Source: Rhabdobacter roseus
GTDB taxonomy: Bacteria; Bacteroidota; Bacteroidia; Cytophagales; Spirosomataceae
Length of the DNA stretch: 64,000 bases
NCBI RefSeq assembly: GCF_014202275.1
Contig: NZ_JACHGF010000017.1
Coordinates: 1 to 64,000 of the forward strand
Reading direction: 5' to 3'
The number at the start of each line of letters is the position of its first letter. The stretch's first letter is position 1. A program made the translations under genes and the position numbers. The notes under the pieces are model-generated. The model worked only from the letters and a program-made list of their open reading frames with translations, was not told where the DNA came from and made no database searches. Positions 52,838-60,410 of this stretch are shown piece by piece.

Positions 52838-55189
52838 TTAATAAATGAGTTGGAATTCGGGGTGCAGGGCCATGGCCCAGGCCAGGTCCTGAATGCCCTC
52901 GACGCTGGGATTCTTACCGATCATTTTTTCGGCCACGGCCAGCTCTTTCGGGAGCGGATCGCGCCCCAGCGCCTTTCGGTAAAGTACCTTCACGAGCGCC
53001 TCCGCCGTGGGGTACCTGGCCTTCCATTGCTCCGCTCCGCTTTTCAACGCTTGGTTGAACTTCTCGCCGTTGGTGAGCTCCAACGCCTGCAACAGATTGG
53101 CTTGCGACGTCCGACTGGTACTCACCGTTTCGCGGTTGGGACGCCCCAGGGCCGTCAGGAACGGGTCGTTTTTGACCAAAGCCGCGCGGGGAAAAGGTAC
53201 CTCCTGCCGGATGGTTTCGGGTAGTAGTTTGTAGACAATGGCCGAGTCGGCGTAGAGCGGGGTGAAGGCCACACTGACGGCGTCGGCAAACTGTTCGGCG
53301 GTGAGGCGGCGGCGCACCATGCCCTCAAAGACGTAGGTAGGAGCCATGAGCTGATCGGCCTCTCGAACGCCCACGGAGGGTAGTTGGTAGGTACGGGAAG
53401 TCAGGATAGCGTACATGAGCTTTTTGACATCGTAGCCCTGCGCCACGAAGTCCGACGCCAGCCAGTCGAGCAAATCCTGGCTCCAGGGCGCGTTATCCAT
53501 GACGTCTACCGGCTCCACGATACCCCGCCCCATGAGCTGCGCCCAGATGCGGTTCACCAGGGTGCGGTACAGCCGTCCGTCTTGGGGCTGCACCAGATAA
53601 TCGGCCAACTCGCGCAGGCGCTCCTCGGTAGGCGCATCCACGCTGATATTGCCCAGCTCTTTGAACAAAATCCGCCGCCCGGCCATCTGGCCCGTAGGTT
53701 TGTCGCAGTGGTTGATCTCCAGGGTACTATCGGCAAACACGTTGGCAAAGGCGTAGGCGTCGTCCAGCTTCCAGTCGCTGATGAAGCTATCGTGGCAGGA
53801 AGCACACTTGAGGTTTAGTCCTAAAAGTACCTGCGAGACGTTCTGGGCCGCCTGCATTTCGGTACGCTGGCTGGAGTTGATGGTACCCCGCCACTTGATG
53901 CCCTTGATGAAGCCCGCCGACTCCTTGGTGGGGCTAATGAGCTCCTTCACAAACCAGTTGTAGGGCTTGTTGGTCTTCAGCGAGGCATACAGCCACTGGG
54001 TAATGTCGGAGCGCCCGCCGGTGATGTAGCCCGTGCCGGAGTAGTCGTTGCGCAGGGCGTCGTTCCAGAAGGTGAGCCAGTGCTGGGCGTAGTCTTCGTG
54101 GCGGCTGAGGAGTTCTTTTACGAGTTGCTCGCGCTTGTCGGGGCGGGTGTCGGCCACAAAAGCCTGGATTTTTTCGGGCGTAGGCAGCAGCCCCACCACG
54201 TCCAGAAAGACCCGCCGGAGGTAGGTACGGTCGTCGACGGCGGGTTTCCACTTGATTTTATTTTTTTGAAAATAAACATTCACGAAGCGGTCGATGGGCT
54301 GGGAAAGCTCCGCCGTAGCCGGGGGAAGCGCCGGTAGCCGGGGCTCCAGGGCCGCCACGCGGTAGATGCTTTTCTCGGGGCCGCTGGGCCAGGGCGCTCC
54401 CTGCTTGATCCAGAATTCCAGCAGCGCTACTTCCTTTTCGGTGAGGCGCTTGCCCTTGGTAGGCATGGCTTCCTTATGCCCGGCGGGTAGCTTCACGCGC
54501 CGGATCAGTTCGCTTTTCTCGGGCCGCCCCGTCACCAGTACCGGACCGTTTTCGCCGCCTTTCATCAACAGCTCTTTCTGGTCCAGGCGCAGCTCGCCTT
54601 TGGTCTTGGTGGCACTGTGGCAGCTGTAGCAGTTATGCGCCAGGATGGAGCGTACCTCCAGGTTGAGCTGCGCCACCTGCGGCTCCGTGAGGGGCTGGTT
54701 GGCGTTACTGGCAAAGGTAAAGTGGGTTTCGCCAAAATCAGATTCTGGGGTACTATTCTCGCCCGGCAACACGCTGCTGAGGTAGTCTTCGCCGTGGGTG
54801 AGCAAGGCTCCGTAGTGGCCCGCTACGCTCACGCCCACGACCGTCAGCACGAGCGAGGCCCGGTACCAGGCCTGCCGCCCCGTACGAAGTACCCCCAGCG
54901 TCACGATGGAAAGTACCATGGTAGCGATGCCCGCCCACTGATGCAGGGTTACGAGCTCGCCGCTATAGTCTTCCACATTGACCAGCAGCAGGCCAAATAC
55001 CACCGCCACCACGGAGCTGATGGCCCCAATCCAGAGCAGCGCCGTAATCCCCGACCGCAGCTCGTTATAGGGGCGCCGCCACCCAAGTACTTCTAGCAAC
55101 AAGGCCACGCACAGCAGTCCCACCGGAAAATGAACGATCAGCGGGTGAAGCCGCCCCAAAAATTGCCAAAGCCAAAAGGTTTCTGTCAT
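52838..55189 (-). CDS. Membrane PSCyt-DUF1549-DUF1553 protein (second copy)
   Basis: From ATG 55189 (a GTG 9 bp upstream is open) the protein is 783 residues. It starts with 4-5 membrane helices (about residues 10-145, DUF2231-like, as in the 45.4-47.5 kb gene). A cytochrome segment has CYSCHSATKTKGELRLD and KRLTEKEVALLEFWI. DUF1549 (RRVFLDVVGLLPTPEKIQ; WLTFWNDALRNDYSGTG) and DUF1553 (LVNRIWAQLMGRGIVEPVDV) follow. A CASCH motif in LNLKCASCHDSFIS is a second heme site. The membrane anchor distinguishes it from the first copy. Confidence 0.88.
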   Translation of the reverse strand: MTETFWLWQFLGRLHPLIVHFPVGLLCVALLLEVLGWRRPYNELRSGITALLWIGAISSVVAVVFGLLLVNVEDYSGELVTLHQWAGIATMVLSIVTLGVLRTGRQAWYRASLVLTVVGVSVAGHYGALLTHGEDYLSSVLPGENSTPESDFGETHFTFASNANQPLTEPQVAQLNLEVRSILAHNCYSCHSATKTKGELRLDQKELLMKGGENGPVLVTGRPEKSELIRRVKLPAGHKEAMPTKGKRLTEKEVALLEFWIKQGAPWPSGPEKSIYRVAALEPRLPALPPATAELSQPIDRFVNVYFQKNKIKWKPAVDDRTYLRRVFLDVVGLLPTPEKIQAFVADTRPDKREQLVKELLSRHEDYAQHWLTFWNDALRNDYSGTGYITGGRSDITQWLYASLKTNKPYNWFVKELISPTKESAGFIKGIKWRGTINSSQRTEMQAAQNVSQVLLGLNLKCASCHDSFISDWKLDDAYAFANVFADSTLEINHCDKPTGQMAGRRILFKELGNISVDAPTEERLRELADYLVQPQDGRLYRTLVNRIWAQLMGRGIVEPVDVMDNAPWSQDLLDWLASDFVAQGYDVKKLMYAILTSRTYQLPSVGVREADQLMAPTYVFEGMVRRRLTAEQFADAVSVAFTPLYADSAIVYKLLPETIRQEVPFPRAALVKNDPFLTALGRPNRETVSTSRTSQANLLQALELTNGEKFNQALKSGAEQWKARYPTAEALVKVLYRKALGRDPLPKELAVAEKMIGKNPSVEGIQDLAWAMALHPEFQLIY

Positions 55190-55198
55190 TTCCTGCAC

Positions 55199-55475
55199 TA
55201 CGTCAAAAAAGTTATAATCAATGAGAGGATCGGGCTTTTCACCAATTTACACAAAAGGTACCTCAACCAACACCGGCACTATCCTGTTCTTTGGTACCAT
55301 TAAATCGTCTAAAGGTACTATTCATTAAAGTACCTTTTCCGTTTAATCTACGCGCGTAGGTACTTGGCCGTTAGGTTTTTTCTCGGCCGATGGAAATAGT
55401 TTATATAAAAACCGGGGTACCCACGCCGTAGGTACCCCGCTAGTCTGAAGGTAGTTTATGCGAACTGCTTACGCC
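55199..55475. terminator. Gene-free region with terminator for the sulfatase gene
   Basis: These 277 bp contain at least eight GTAC-words. On the minus strand CGGGGTACC/GGTACCCCG arms (55413-55421 and 55431-55439, perfect 9 bp) are followed by a TTTTTA run, so they form a terminator for the sulfatase gene. The 55199-55400 part should hold the promoter of the cytochrome/DUF1501 operon; I saw no clear box. Confidence 0.6.
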
Positions 55476-56888
55476 TTAAAGTACCTGCTGCTTCCACTTT
55501 AGGTACTTTTGCCGGGCTTCCGCTACTTTCCGGGCGGCTTTCGGGTCCGCGGCCAGATTCTGCCGCTCGCCGGGGTCTTTTTTCAGGTCGAAGTATTCCT
55601 CGTAGCCGTGCTCGATGTACTTCATGTACTTGTAGTCTTTTCGAACGACCCCCTCCACCTGGGGTAGTTTGGGACTTCCCATGAAGGTATGCTCGTAGAA
55701 GAATTCCGGCCGGTCCAGCGCTTTGTTTTGGGTACTTACCAGCTCGATCAGGTCGATACCCTGCATGGTTTCGGGCACGGCTACGCCCGCCAGGCGCAGG
55801 ATCGTGGGGGCAATATCGATATTCAGGGCGAAGGGCTGAGGGCGCAGCCCGCGTAGCTTGGGGTTGCGCGGGTCGTAGATCAGGAGCGGTACCCGGATCG
55901 ACTCTTCGTGGCCGTACCACTTGCCCGCCAGGCCGTACTCGCCCAGGTAGAAACCGTTATCACCCATAAAAACAATAATGGTATTATCGGCCAGGCCCCG
56001 GCGCTCGAGCGACTGCACCAGATTCCCCACGACCTCATCCACGCCACTCAGCAGGCGGTAGTAGTTCCGGACGCTCTCCTGGTACATGCGGTTGTTTTCA
56101 AAACGCAAATGCCACCGTTCGCGGGCGATGTTTTCTTCGGTTCGAAAAAAATCCGGGAACGCCCGCCAGTACTTCGGATCGGCCTTTTCGGGCTCCGGAA
56201 TGGAGTCGCCCGCGTACATGCTTTTATACCGAGGCTGGATGATAAACTGCCGGGGGTCGTTGTCCTGCACGTGGGGCGCTTTAAAACTCACCGACAAGCA
56301 AAAGGGCTGGGCCGCGCGGGTACTTTCCATAAACTGCTCAATGTCCCCGTTTACCTTGTCGGTATGGTGAAGGTAGTTGCCCCGCTCGTCTTTCATTTCG
56401 TAGTCGGGCTGGCCCTTGTCCGAGCAGGCCCAGAAATCGAAGGCGGCGGCCGGTTGCTCCTTAGGATTCCCCACCCCAAACTTCCCGATAAAGCCCACTT
56501 GGTAGCCCGCTTGCTTCAGCAGCATGGGGTAGGTACTTTGAAAAGCCTCCGGGCCAAAACTAGTGGCAAAATCCTGAATTTTGTGCCTGGACATGTACTG
56601 CCCGCTCAGCAGGCTGGCCCGGCTCACGCAACAGATGGAGGTGGTGACGTAGGCGTTCTGAAACAAGACCCCGCCGCTGGCGAGGCGGTCCAGATGGGGC
56701 GTTTTGATAATGGGATTTCCCATCGCGCCCAGGGCGTTCCAGCGGTGATCGTCCGTCAGCAGGAAAATAATATTCGGCGGCGGCGCGGCTGGCGGCTTCG
56801 GCGAACGAATATAGCTACTAAAAATCAGCGAAGTCCCCAAAAGTACCCCGGCGGCTAATGTAAAGTACCTTGGGAGGAGTCTGTTCAT
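55476..56888 (-). CDS. Secreted sulfatase (formylglycine type)
   Basis: From ATG 56888 the protein is 470 residues with a hydrophobic signal (YFTLAAGVLLGTSLIFSS). ATG 56927 would add 13 residues before it. It starts with PPNIIFLLTDDHRWNALG (metal Asp-Asp). The sulfatase signature is SICCVSRASLLSGQY: the Cys to be converted to formylglycine is the first of the pair, Arg and the SGQ block are kept, but the usual Pro at position 3 is Val, a variant seen in this group. The C-terminal half has FMGDNGFYLGEYGLAGKWYG (metal and substrate site). It would remove sulfate from polysaccharides; the GH28 gene is next upstream. Confidence 0.92.
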   Translation of the reverse strand: MNRLLPRYFTLAAGVLLGTSLIFSSYIRSPKPPAAPPPNIIFLLTDDHRWNALGAMGNPIIKTPHLDRLASGGVLFQNAYVTTSICCVSRASLLSGQYMSRHKIQDFATSFGPEAFQSTYPMLLKQAGYQVGFIGKFGVGNPKEQPAAAFDFWACSDKGQPDYEMKDERGNYLHHTDKVNGDIEQFMESTRAAQPFCLSVSFKAPHVQDNDPRQFIIQPRYKSMYAGDSIPEPEKADPKYWRAFPDFFRTEENIARERWHLRFENNRMYQESVRNYYRLLSGVDEVVGNLVQSLERRGLADNTIIVFMGDNGFYLGEYGLAGKWYGHEESIRVPLLIYDPRNPKLRGLRPQPFALNIDIAPTILRLAGVAVPETMQGIDLIELVSTQNKALDRPEFFYEHTFMGSPKLPQVEGVVRKDYKYMKYIEHGYEEYFDLKKDPGERQNLAADPKAARKVAEARQKYLKWKQQVL

Positions 56889-56927
56889 GGTTGTTTTTTG
56901 AATGTATGCTAATCCGTTTTTTATCAA

Positions 56928-56955
56928 GCCACGGGGTACCTTGGCACCCTGTGGC
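56928..56955. other. Hairpin between GH28 and sulfatase genes
   Basis: GCCACGGGGT (56928-56937) and ACCCTGTGGC (56946-56955) pair at 9 of 10 positions. On the minus strand no T-run follows, so it may be a processing site between the two genes rather than a strong terminator. Confidence 0.4.
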
Positions 56956-56978
56956 AGCGAGGTACTTTAAGCTGAGCT

Positions 56979-58316
56979 TCAGGGAATCTTCTGCCCGTTC
57001 ACCACCGTATTCCTGAAGGTCAGGCCGTCGATCAGCTGGGGATTGTAGGTACCGTTTTTGGCTTCTACCTTCACGTTCTCAAAGGTGAAGCGCGCTAGTT
57101 TGTCGTGCTCGGTGGTGGCAATATCGAAGAAGATCGCGCATTGCATGTCGATGTTGCGCAGCGTAATGTACTCGGAATACGACAAGGGTACTTCCGGGCG
57201 GCCTTTGAGGTCAAAGAATTGCGTCCAGGGCTTGACGTAAATGAGGCTGTGCGCCTGGCCGGTAATGTTTTCTACCGTGATGTACTCGTACTTCTGGGGC
57301 GTGTCGGGCCGCATTTTGAGCCAAAGTACCCGCATGGCCTCGTTGACGTGGCAGTTGCGCATCACGACGTTCCGGTTGTGAATGGCCTCGCTGCCGCAGG
57401 TCAGGGCGGCGTGGCAAAACCCAAACTCACAGTCTTCAATCAGGATGTTGGCGTTGCCGCCGTTGGCGGGGTCGGTGTCGGCCCAGGGGCCTTTGCCGCC
57501 TTTGAGCGCAATGGCGTCATCATTCACCGACATATAGCAGCCCTTCACCAGCACGTTGGTGCAGGCGTCGATGTCGATGGCGTCGGTACTAGGGGCTTTT
57601 ACCGGGGCGTGGGGCGAAAAGATGTGCAGGTCCAGAAGCTTGACGTTGGTACACTGGTAGTAGTGGCTGGTCCAGAAGCCCGCGTTGTGCAGCTTCACGT
57701 CTTGTACCTGCACGTCGTGGCAGTTCCAGACAAACACCAGCCGCGGCCGCGACACCTCCAGGTTGGTACATTGCGGGTTTTCCTTCCGCCGCTGCCAAAA
57801 CGCCTCCCAGTACTTCAGGCCGTTGCCATCCAGGGTACCTTTCCCCGAAATGGTAAAGCCATCGACACCGTAGGCATTCACCAGCGCCGGGAAGTAGTCG
57901 AGGCTCTGCCCTTCCATGCGCGACGGCATCAGGGGGTAGTCGCTGATCGAATCGGAGCCCTTCAGCTTGCCGCCTTCGGCTACGTACAGGTGCGTTTTGG
58001 GCTTGAAGAACAGCGCCCCGCTCATAAAAGTACCCTTCGGAATGACGACAACCCCGCCACCTTGCCGGGCCGCTTCGTCGATGACTTTTTGAAGGGCCTT
58101 CGTTTGCACCAGGGTACTATCCGGCTTCACGCCGAAGTCAGTGATGACGTACGGCTTGCCCAGATCGCTCAATGCTATTTTTTTATGGTCCAAAAACCAG
58201 TCGGGCATGGGCGTGCCGTCCGGGAAAACGTTTTTCTGGCTTTGCTGGGCGTGGGTGGTAGTGGTAAAGATGAAAGCTAATAGGAAAAGAATTTTGTAAC
58301 TCATAGTTTCTTTCAT
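56979..58316 (-). CDS. GH28-family glycoside hydrolase (polygalacturonase-like)
   Basis: The 445-residue protein has a signal peptide (to THAQ). The right-handed beta-helix has GH28 motifs: STDAIDIDACTNVLVKGC, NDDAIALKGGKG (catalytic Asp pair in NDD region), CHAALTCGSE (the usual HG is HA), and RVLWLKM where Lys follows as in RIK. It probably hydrolyses galacturonan- or rhamnogalacturonan-like chains in the periplasm. It shares the minus strand with the sulfatase, suggesting a sulfated or uronic-acid-bearing substrate. The ATG at 58304 is an alternative start. Confidence 0.88.
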   Translation of the reverse strand: MKETMSYKILFLLAFIFTTTTHAQQSQKNVFPDGTPMPDWFLDHKKIALSDLGKPYVITDFGVKPDSTLVQTKALQKVIDEAARQGGGVVVIPKGTFMSGALFFKPKTHLYVAEGGKLKGSDSISDYPLMPSRMEGQSLDYFPALVNAYGVDGFTISGKGTLDGNGLKYWEAFWQRRKENPQCTNLEVSRPRLVFVWNCHDVQVQDVKLHNAGFWTSHYYQCTNVKLLDLHIFSPHAPVKAPSTDAIDIDACTNVLVKGCYMSVNDDAIALKGGKGPWADTDPANGGNANILIEDCEFGFCHAALTCGSEAIHNRNVVMRNCHVNEAMRVLWLKMRPDTPQKYEYITVENITGQAHSLIYVKPWTQFFDLKGRPEVPLSYSEYITLRNIDMQCAIFFDIATTEHDKLARFTFENVKVEAKNGTYNPQLIDGLTFRNTVVNGQKIP

Positions 58317-58447
58317 GTTGAAAACTTGGATTATTTTTAACCACCGGCGGACGTCGCGCGGTTGCAGACTGGCGGTAGCGCTGCCTGGCTGCCGCTGCCG
58401 CCAGTCTGCGACTGGTGGCCATAAATAATCACAGTCTTTGACTGTAG
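58317..58447. repeat. REP cluster on left of RAYT
   Basis: The cluster starts with a 31-bp block GTTGAAAACTTGG... (58317-58347), identical to 59010-59040 on the other side of the RAYT gene. Then an arm pair 58362-58380 / 58393-58411 matches at 17 of 19 positions, containing GGCGGTAGC (GTAG core). Nested triloop hairpins CCAGTC-TGC-GACTGG (58401-58415) and ACAGTC-TTT-GACTGT (58431-58445) follow. The block abuts the GH28 start codon, so it may have displaced or supplied that gene's promoter. Confidence 0.75.
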
Positions 58448-58457
58448 GTACATACTA

Positions 58458-59003
58458 TTAAATCAATTCAATAGCCAGCAGCCCCTTCTGATCGGCGTAG
58501 TCGCGGGCACTACTATATAAGTACTCCCACGCATTTTCTACCCAACCGGCCCGGACCGGATTTTCGTGAATGTAGTTAAGCTTCTGCTCGATCACGCCGG
58601 GTGAGTACAGCTCCACGGGCTGATTGTGCTGCTGCCACACCTGAAAGTTAACGTTGTTGTAGTTAAATTCTCCGCTTTTCCGAAAAATAGCCAGTATCCA
58701 GTTCCGTCGGCTTTCTTCCGGATTGGCCTCGATGGCGGCAAATAATTGCTTGCTGGTAAATTTTTTCAAATCGCGGATCACGGCCGAAAGGTTGTCTTCT
58801 TCGGCTCTGACGATCAGGTGAATGTGGTTGGACATGATGCACCAGGCGTACACAATCAGTCCTTTTTCCTTTTGGCAGTAGCGCACGCTTTCCAGAAAAA
58901 GGTCACGGTATTCCTTTCGGGTAAAGAGGTCGATCCAGCCAACCACCGTCATCGTGACGAAGTACACCCCACCCTGGTCCCGTATTTTATAATTTCGGCT
59001 CAT
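58458..59003 (-). CDS. REP-associated tyrosine transposase (RAYT, Y1/TnpA_REP)
   Basis: The 181-residue protein starts at ATG 59003. The HUH motif is SNHIHLIVRAEE (about residues 58-69). The C-terminal tyrosine region is KLNYIHENPVRAGWVENAWEYLYSSARDY, with the candidate nucleophile Tyr in NYIHENP. It is a domesticated IS200-type single-strand transposase that cuts and moves REP hairpins. REP blocks bracket it on both sides (58317-58447, 59010-59109), as expected. It lies at the exact edge between the G+C-rich core and the AT-rich island. Confidence 0.88.
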   Translation of the reverse strand: MSRNYKIRDQGGVYFVTMTVVGWIDLFTRKEYRDLFLESVRYCQKEKGLIVYAWCIMSNHIHLIVRAEEDNLSAVIRDLKKFTSKQLFAAIEANPEESRRNWILAIFRKSGEFNYNNVNFQVWQQHNQPVELYSPGVIEQKLNYIHENPVRAGWVENAWEYLYSSARDYADQKGLLAIELI

Positions 59004-59009
59004 GGGTTA

Positions 59010-59109
59010 GTTGAAAACTTGGATTATTTTTAACCACCGGTTTCAAACCGGCGGTAGCAGGGGCGGGGCGGGGGGCCGCGCAGTTGAAAACTTGGACAAT
59101 TCTAAACCA
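59010..59109. repeat. REP cluster on right of RAYT
   Basis: The second copy of the 31-bp GTTGAAAACTTGG block (59010-59040) is followed by CCGGTTT-C-AAACCGG (59037-59051), GGCGGTAGC and a G-rich run, then a third, diverged copy of the block (59083-59109, identical for 14 bp). The AT-rich island begins just after, at about 59110. Confidence 0.7.
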
Positions 59110-59131
59110 GAAATATGAAAAAATCCACAAG

Positions 59132-60403
59132 TTAAAACTTGCTATTCGAAAAAATAATGACGCTTTCACGTAAAAAATTTATATCTGGGCTATGTTTTGT
59201 TTTTCTCCTCTTAATATTTCTCAAAACGCCAATTTCTTTTAAAAACCAACCCGCCTTATGACCAATATCTCCAATTATTAAATCAACTGGTATTTCAGTA
59301 TTAGCATAAGCGGAATTAGAAACAATTAGCCAAATCTGAGCATGTTTCTCCGCATTCTTTTTCAAAAGCAATAGGATGTTAAACATATCCTCAAAATATG
59401 CTTGAACCATAAGTGGGATATTTTTATCCATCAATTGATCAGTATTGTTCAACAATAAAGATATTGTTTGAGAGTATAATAGCCCAAAGTCATTTGACAA
59501 AGGCCTTTCCCATTTAGCTTGTAAATGAGATCTAACAGTTTTCAAACGAAGAGAGTATAGATCTTGACTGTTCATAATAAATTTACCCAAAAACAACTCA
59601 GGTCTATATATATCAGTATAATCGAAAGTATTTAGATATGGTGGAGAAGTAACACAAAGCTTGAATTTTTTTTTGAAATTTTGGGATTGCAAGTATAGCC
59701 TAGCATCTTTATTAACAATACTAGGATTAATCAAAAGTTCCTTAGTAGATAAATCCTCTCTTATAATCTGAATGTTCTTCTTAAAGGCAACAAAAAAACT
59801 GTCCTTGTCAAAATTATATGTTTTCCAGCTTGAACGATATCTAAAACACTTTCCATCTCGTTTACCATTACAGTTTTGCATAGCAGAAGAGATGAGGGCT
59901 AATCTCAGAAGCATTGTGGTATCAGGATCATTAATTTTTAAACTGGCAAGCCAAGCATTCTCAAATGCATTTAGCACAGTACTATTAAAGAGCCATTTAT
60001 CTAATCCTTCTTTTTCTGAAAAAGTCGAAAAACCAATCAATGGTGAAATTGATCTCCCATTGAAAGATTTAAGGATTTTTTCTTCACCAAGATTTAGTCT
60101 AGTTAGTGTTGTTTTTTTTGATTTTGCAATTGACAAAAAAGATGTAAATGGATTTACTTCTATTCCAATTGAATTATAGCCTAAATATGAAGCTGTAAGC
60201 GTAGTAGTTCCACTACCGTTAAAAGGATCTAGAATCAAATCATCAATACCAATATCAGCGTGTTCAATAGCTTTCTCAACTAGATTAGGAGAAAATCCTT
60301 CTTTGTAATAATACCAACGATGTCTTGGTAATTTGGTCGTGTCCTCAGAATTCGAGAAACCACTATCCATTAAATAGAAATCCTTATTCAGGAAATAATT
60401 CAT
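59132..60403 (-). CDS. DNA methyltransferase (N4-cytosine/N6-adenine, TSPPY type)
   Basis: From ATG 60403 the protein is 423 residues; a TTG at 60433 would overlap the upstream gene. N-terminal PRHRWYYYKEGFSPNLVEKA is the usual opening of this group. Motif I LDPFNGSGTTTL (FxGxG at about 61-66) comes first, then motif IV CVTSPPYLNTFDY (SPPY at about 253-256), the gamma order, with a 190-residue stretch between. It methylates DNA at amino groups of C or A; the target is unknown. It is the last gene of a four-gene operon with a PD-(D/E)XK-like protein, 7 bp upstream. Confidence 0.85.
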   Translation of the reverse strand: MNYFLNKDFYLMDSGFSNSEDTTKLPRHRWYYYKEGFSPNLVEKAIEHADIGIDDLILDPFNGSGTTTLTASYLGYNSIGIEVNPFTSFLSIAKSKKTTLTRLNLGEEKILKSFNGRSISPLIGFSTFSEKEGLDKWLFNSTVLNAFENAWLASLKINDPDTTMLLRLALISSAMQNCNGKRDGKCFRYRSSWKTYNFDKDSFFVAFKKNIQIIREDLSTKELLINPSIVNKDARLYLQSQNFKKKFKLCVTSPPYLNTFDYTDIYRPELFLGKFIMNSQDLYSLRLKTVRSHLQAKWERPLSNDFGLLYSQTISLLLNNTDQLMDKNIPLMVQAYFEDMFNILLLLKKNAEKHAQIWLIVSNSAYANTEIPVDLIIGDIGHKAGWFLKEIGVLRNIKRRKTKHSPDINFLRESVIIFSNSKF

Positions 60404-60410
60404 ATATATA

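Noticed and set aside
58317-59109. CRISPR array at the spaced 31-bp blocks
   Set aside because: Only three copies, irregular spacing, and a transposase gene between them; it is a REP/RAYT arrangement.
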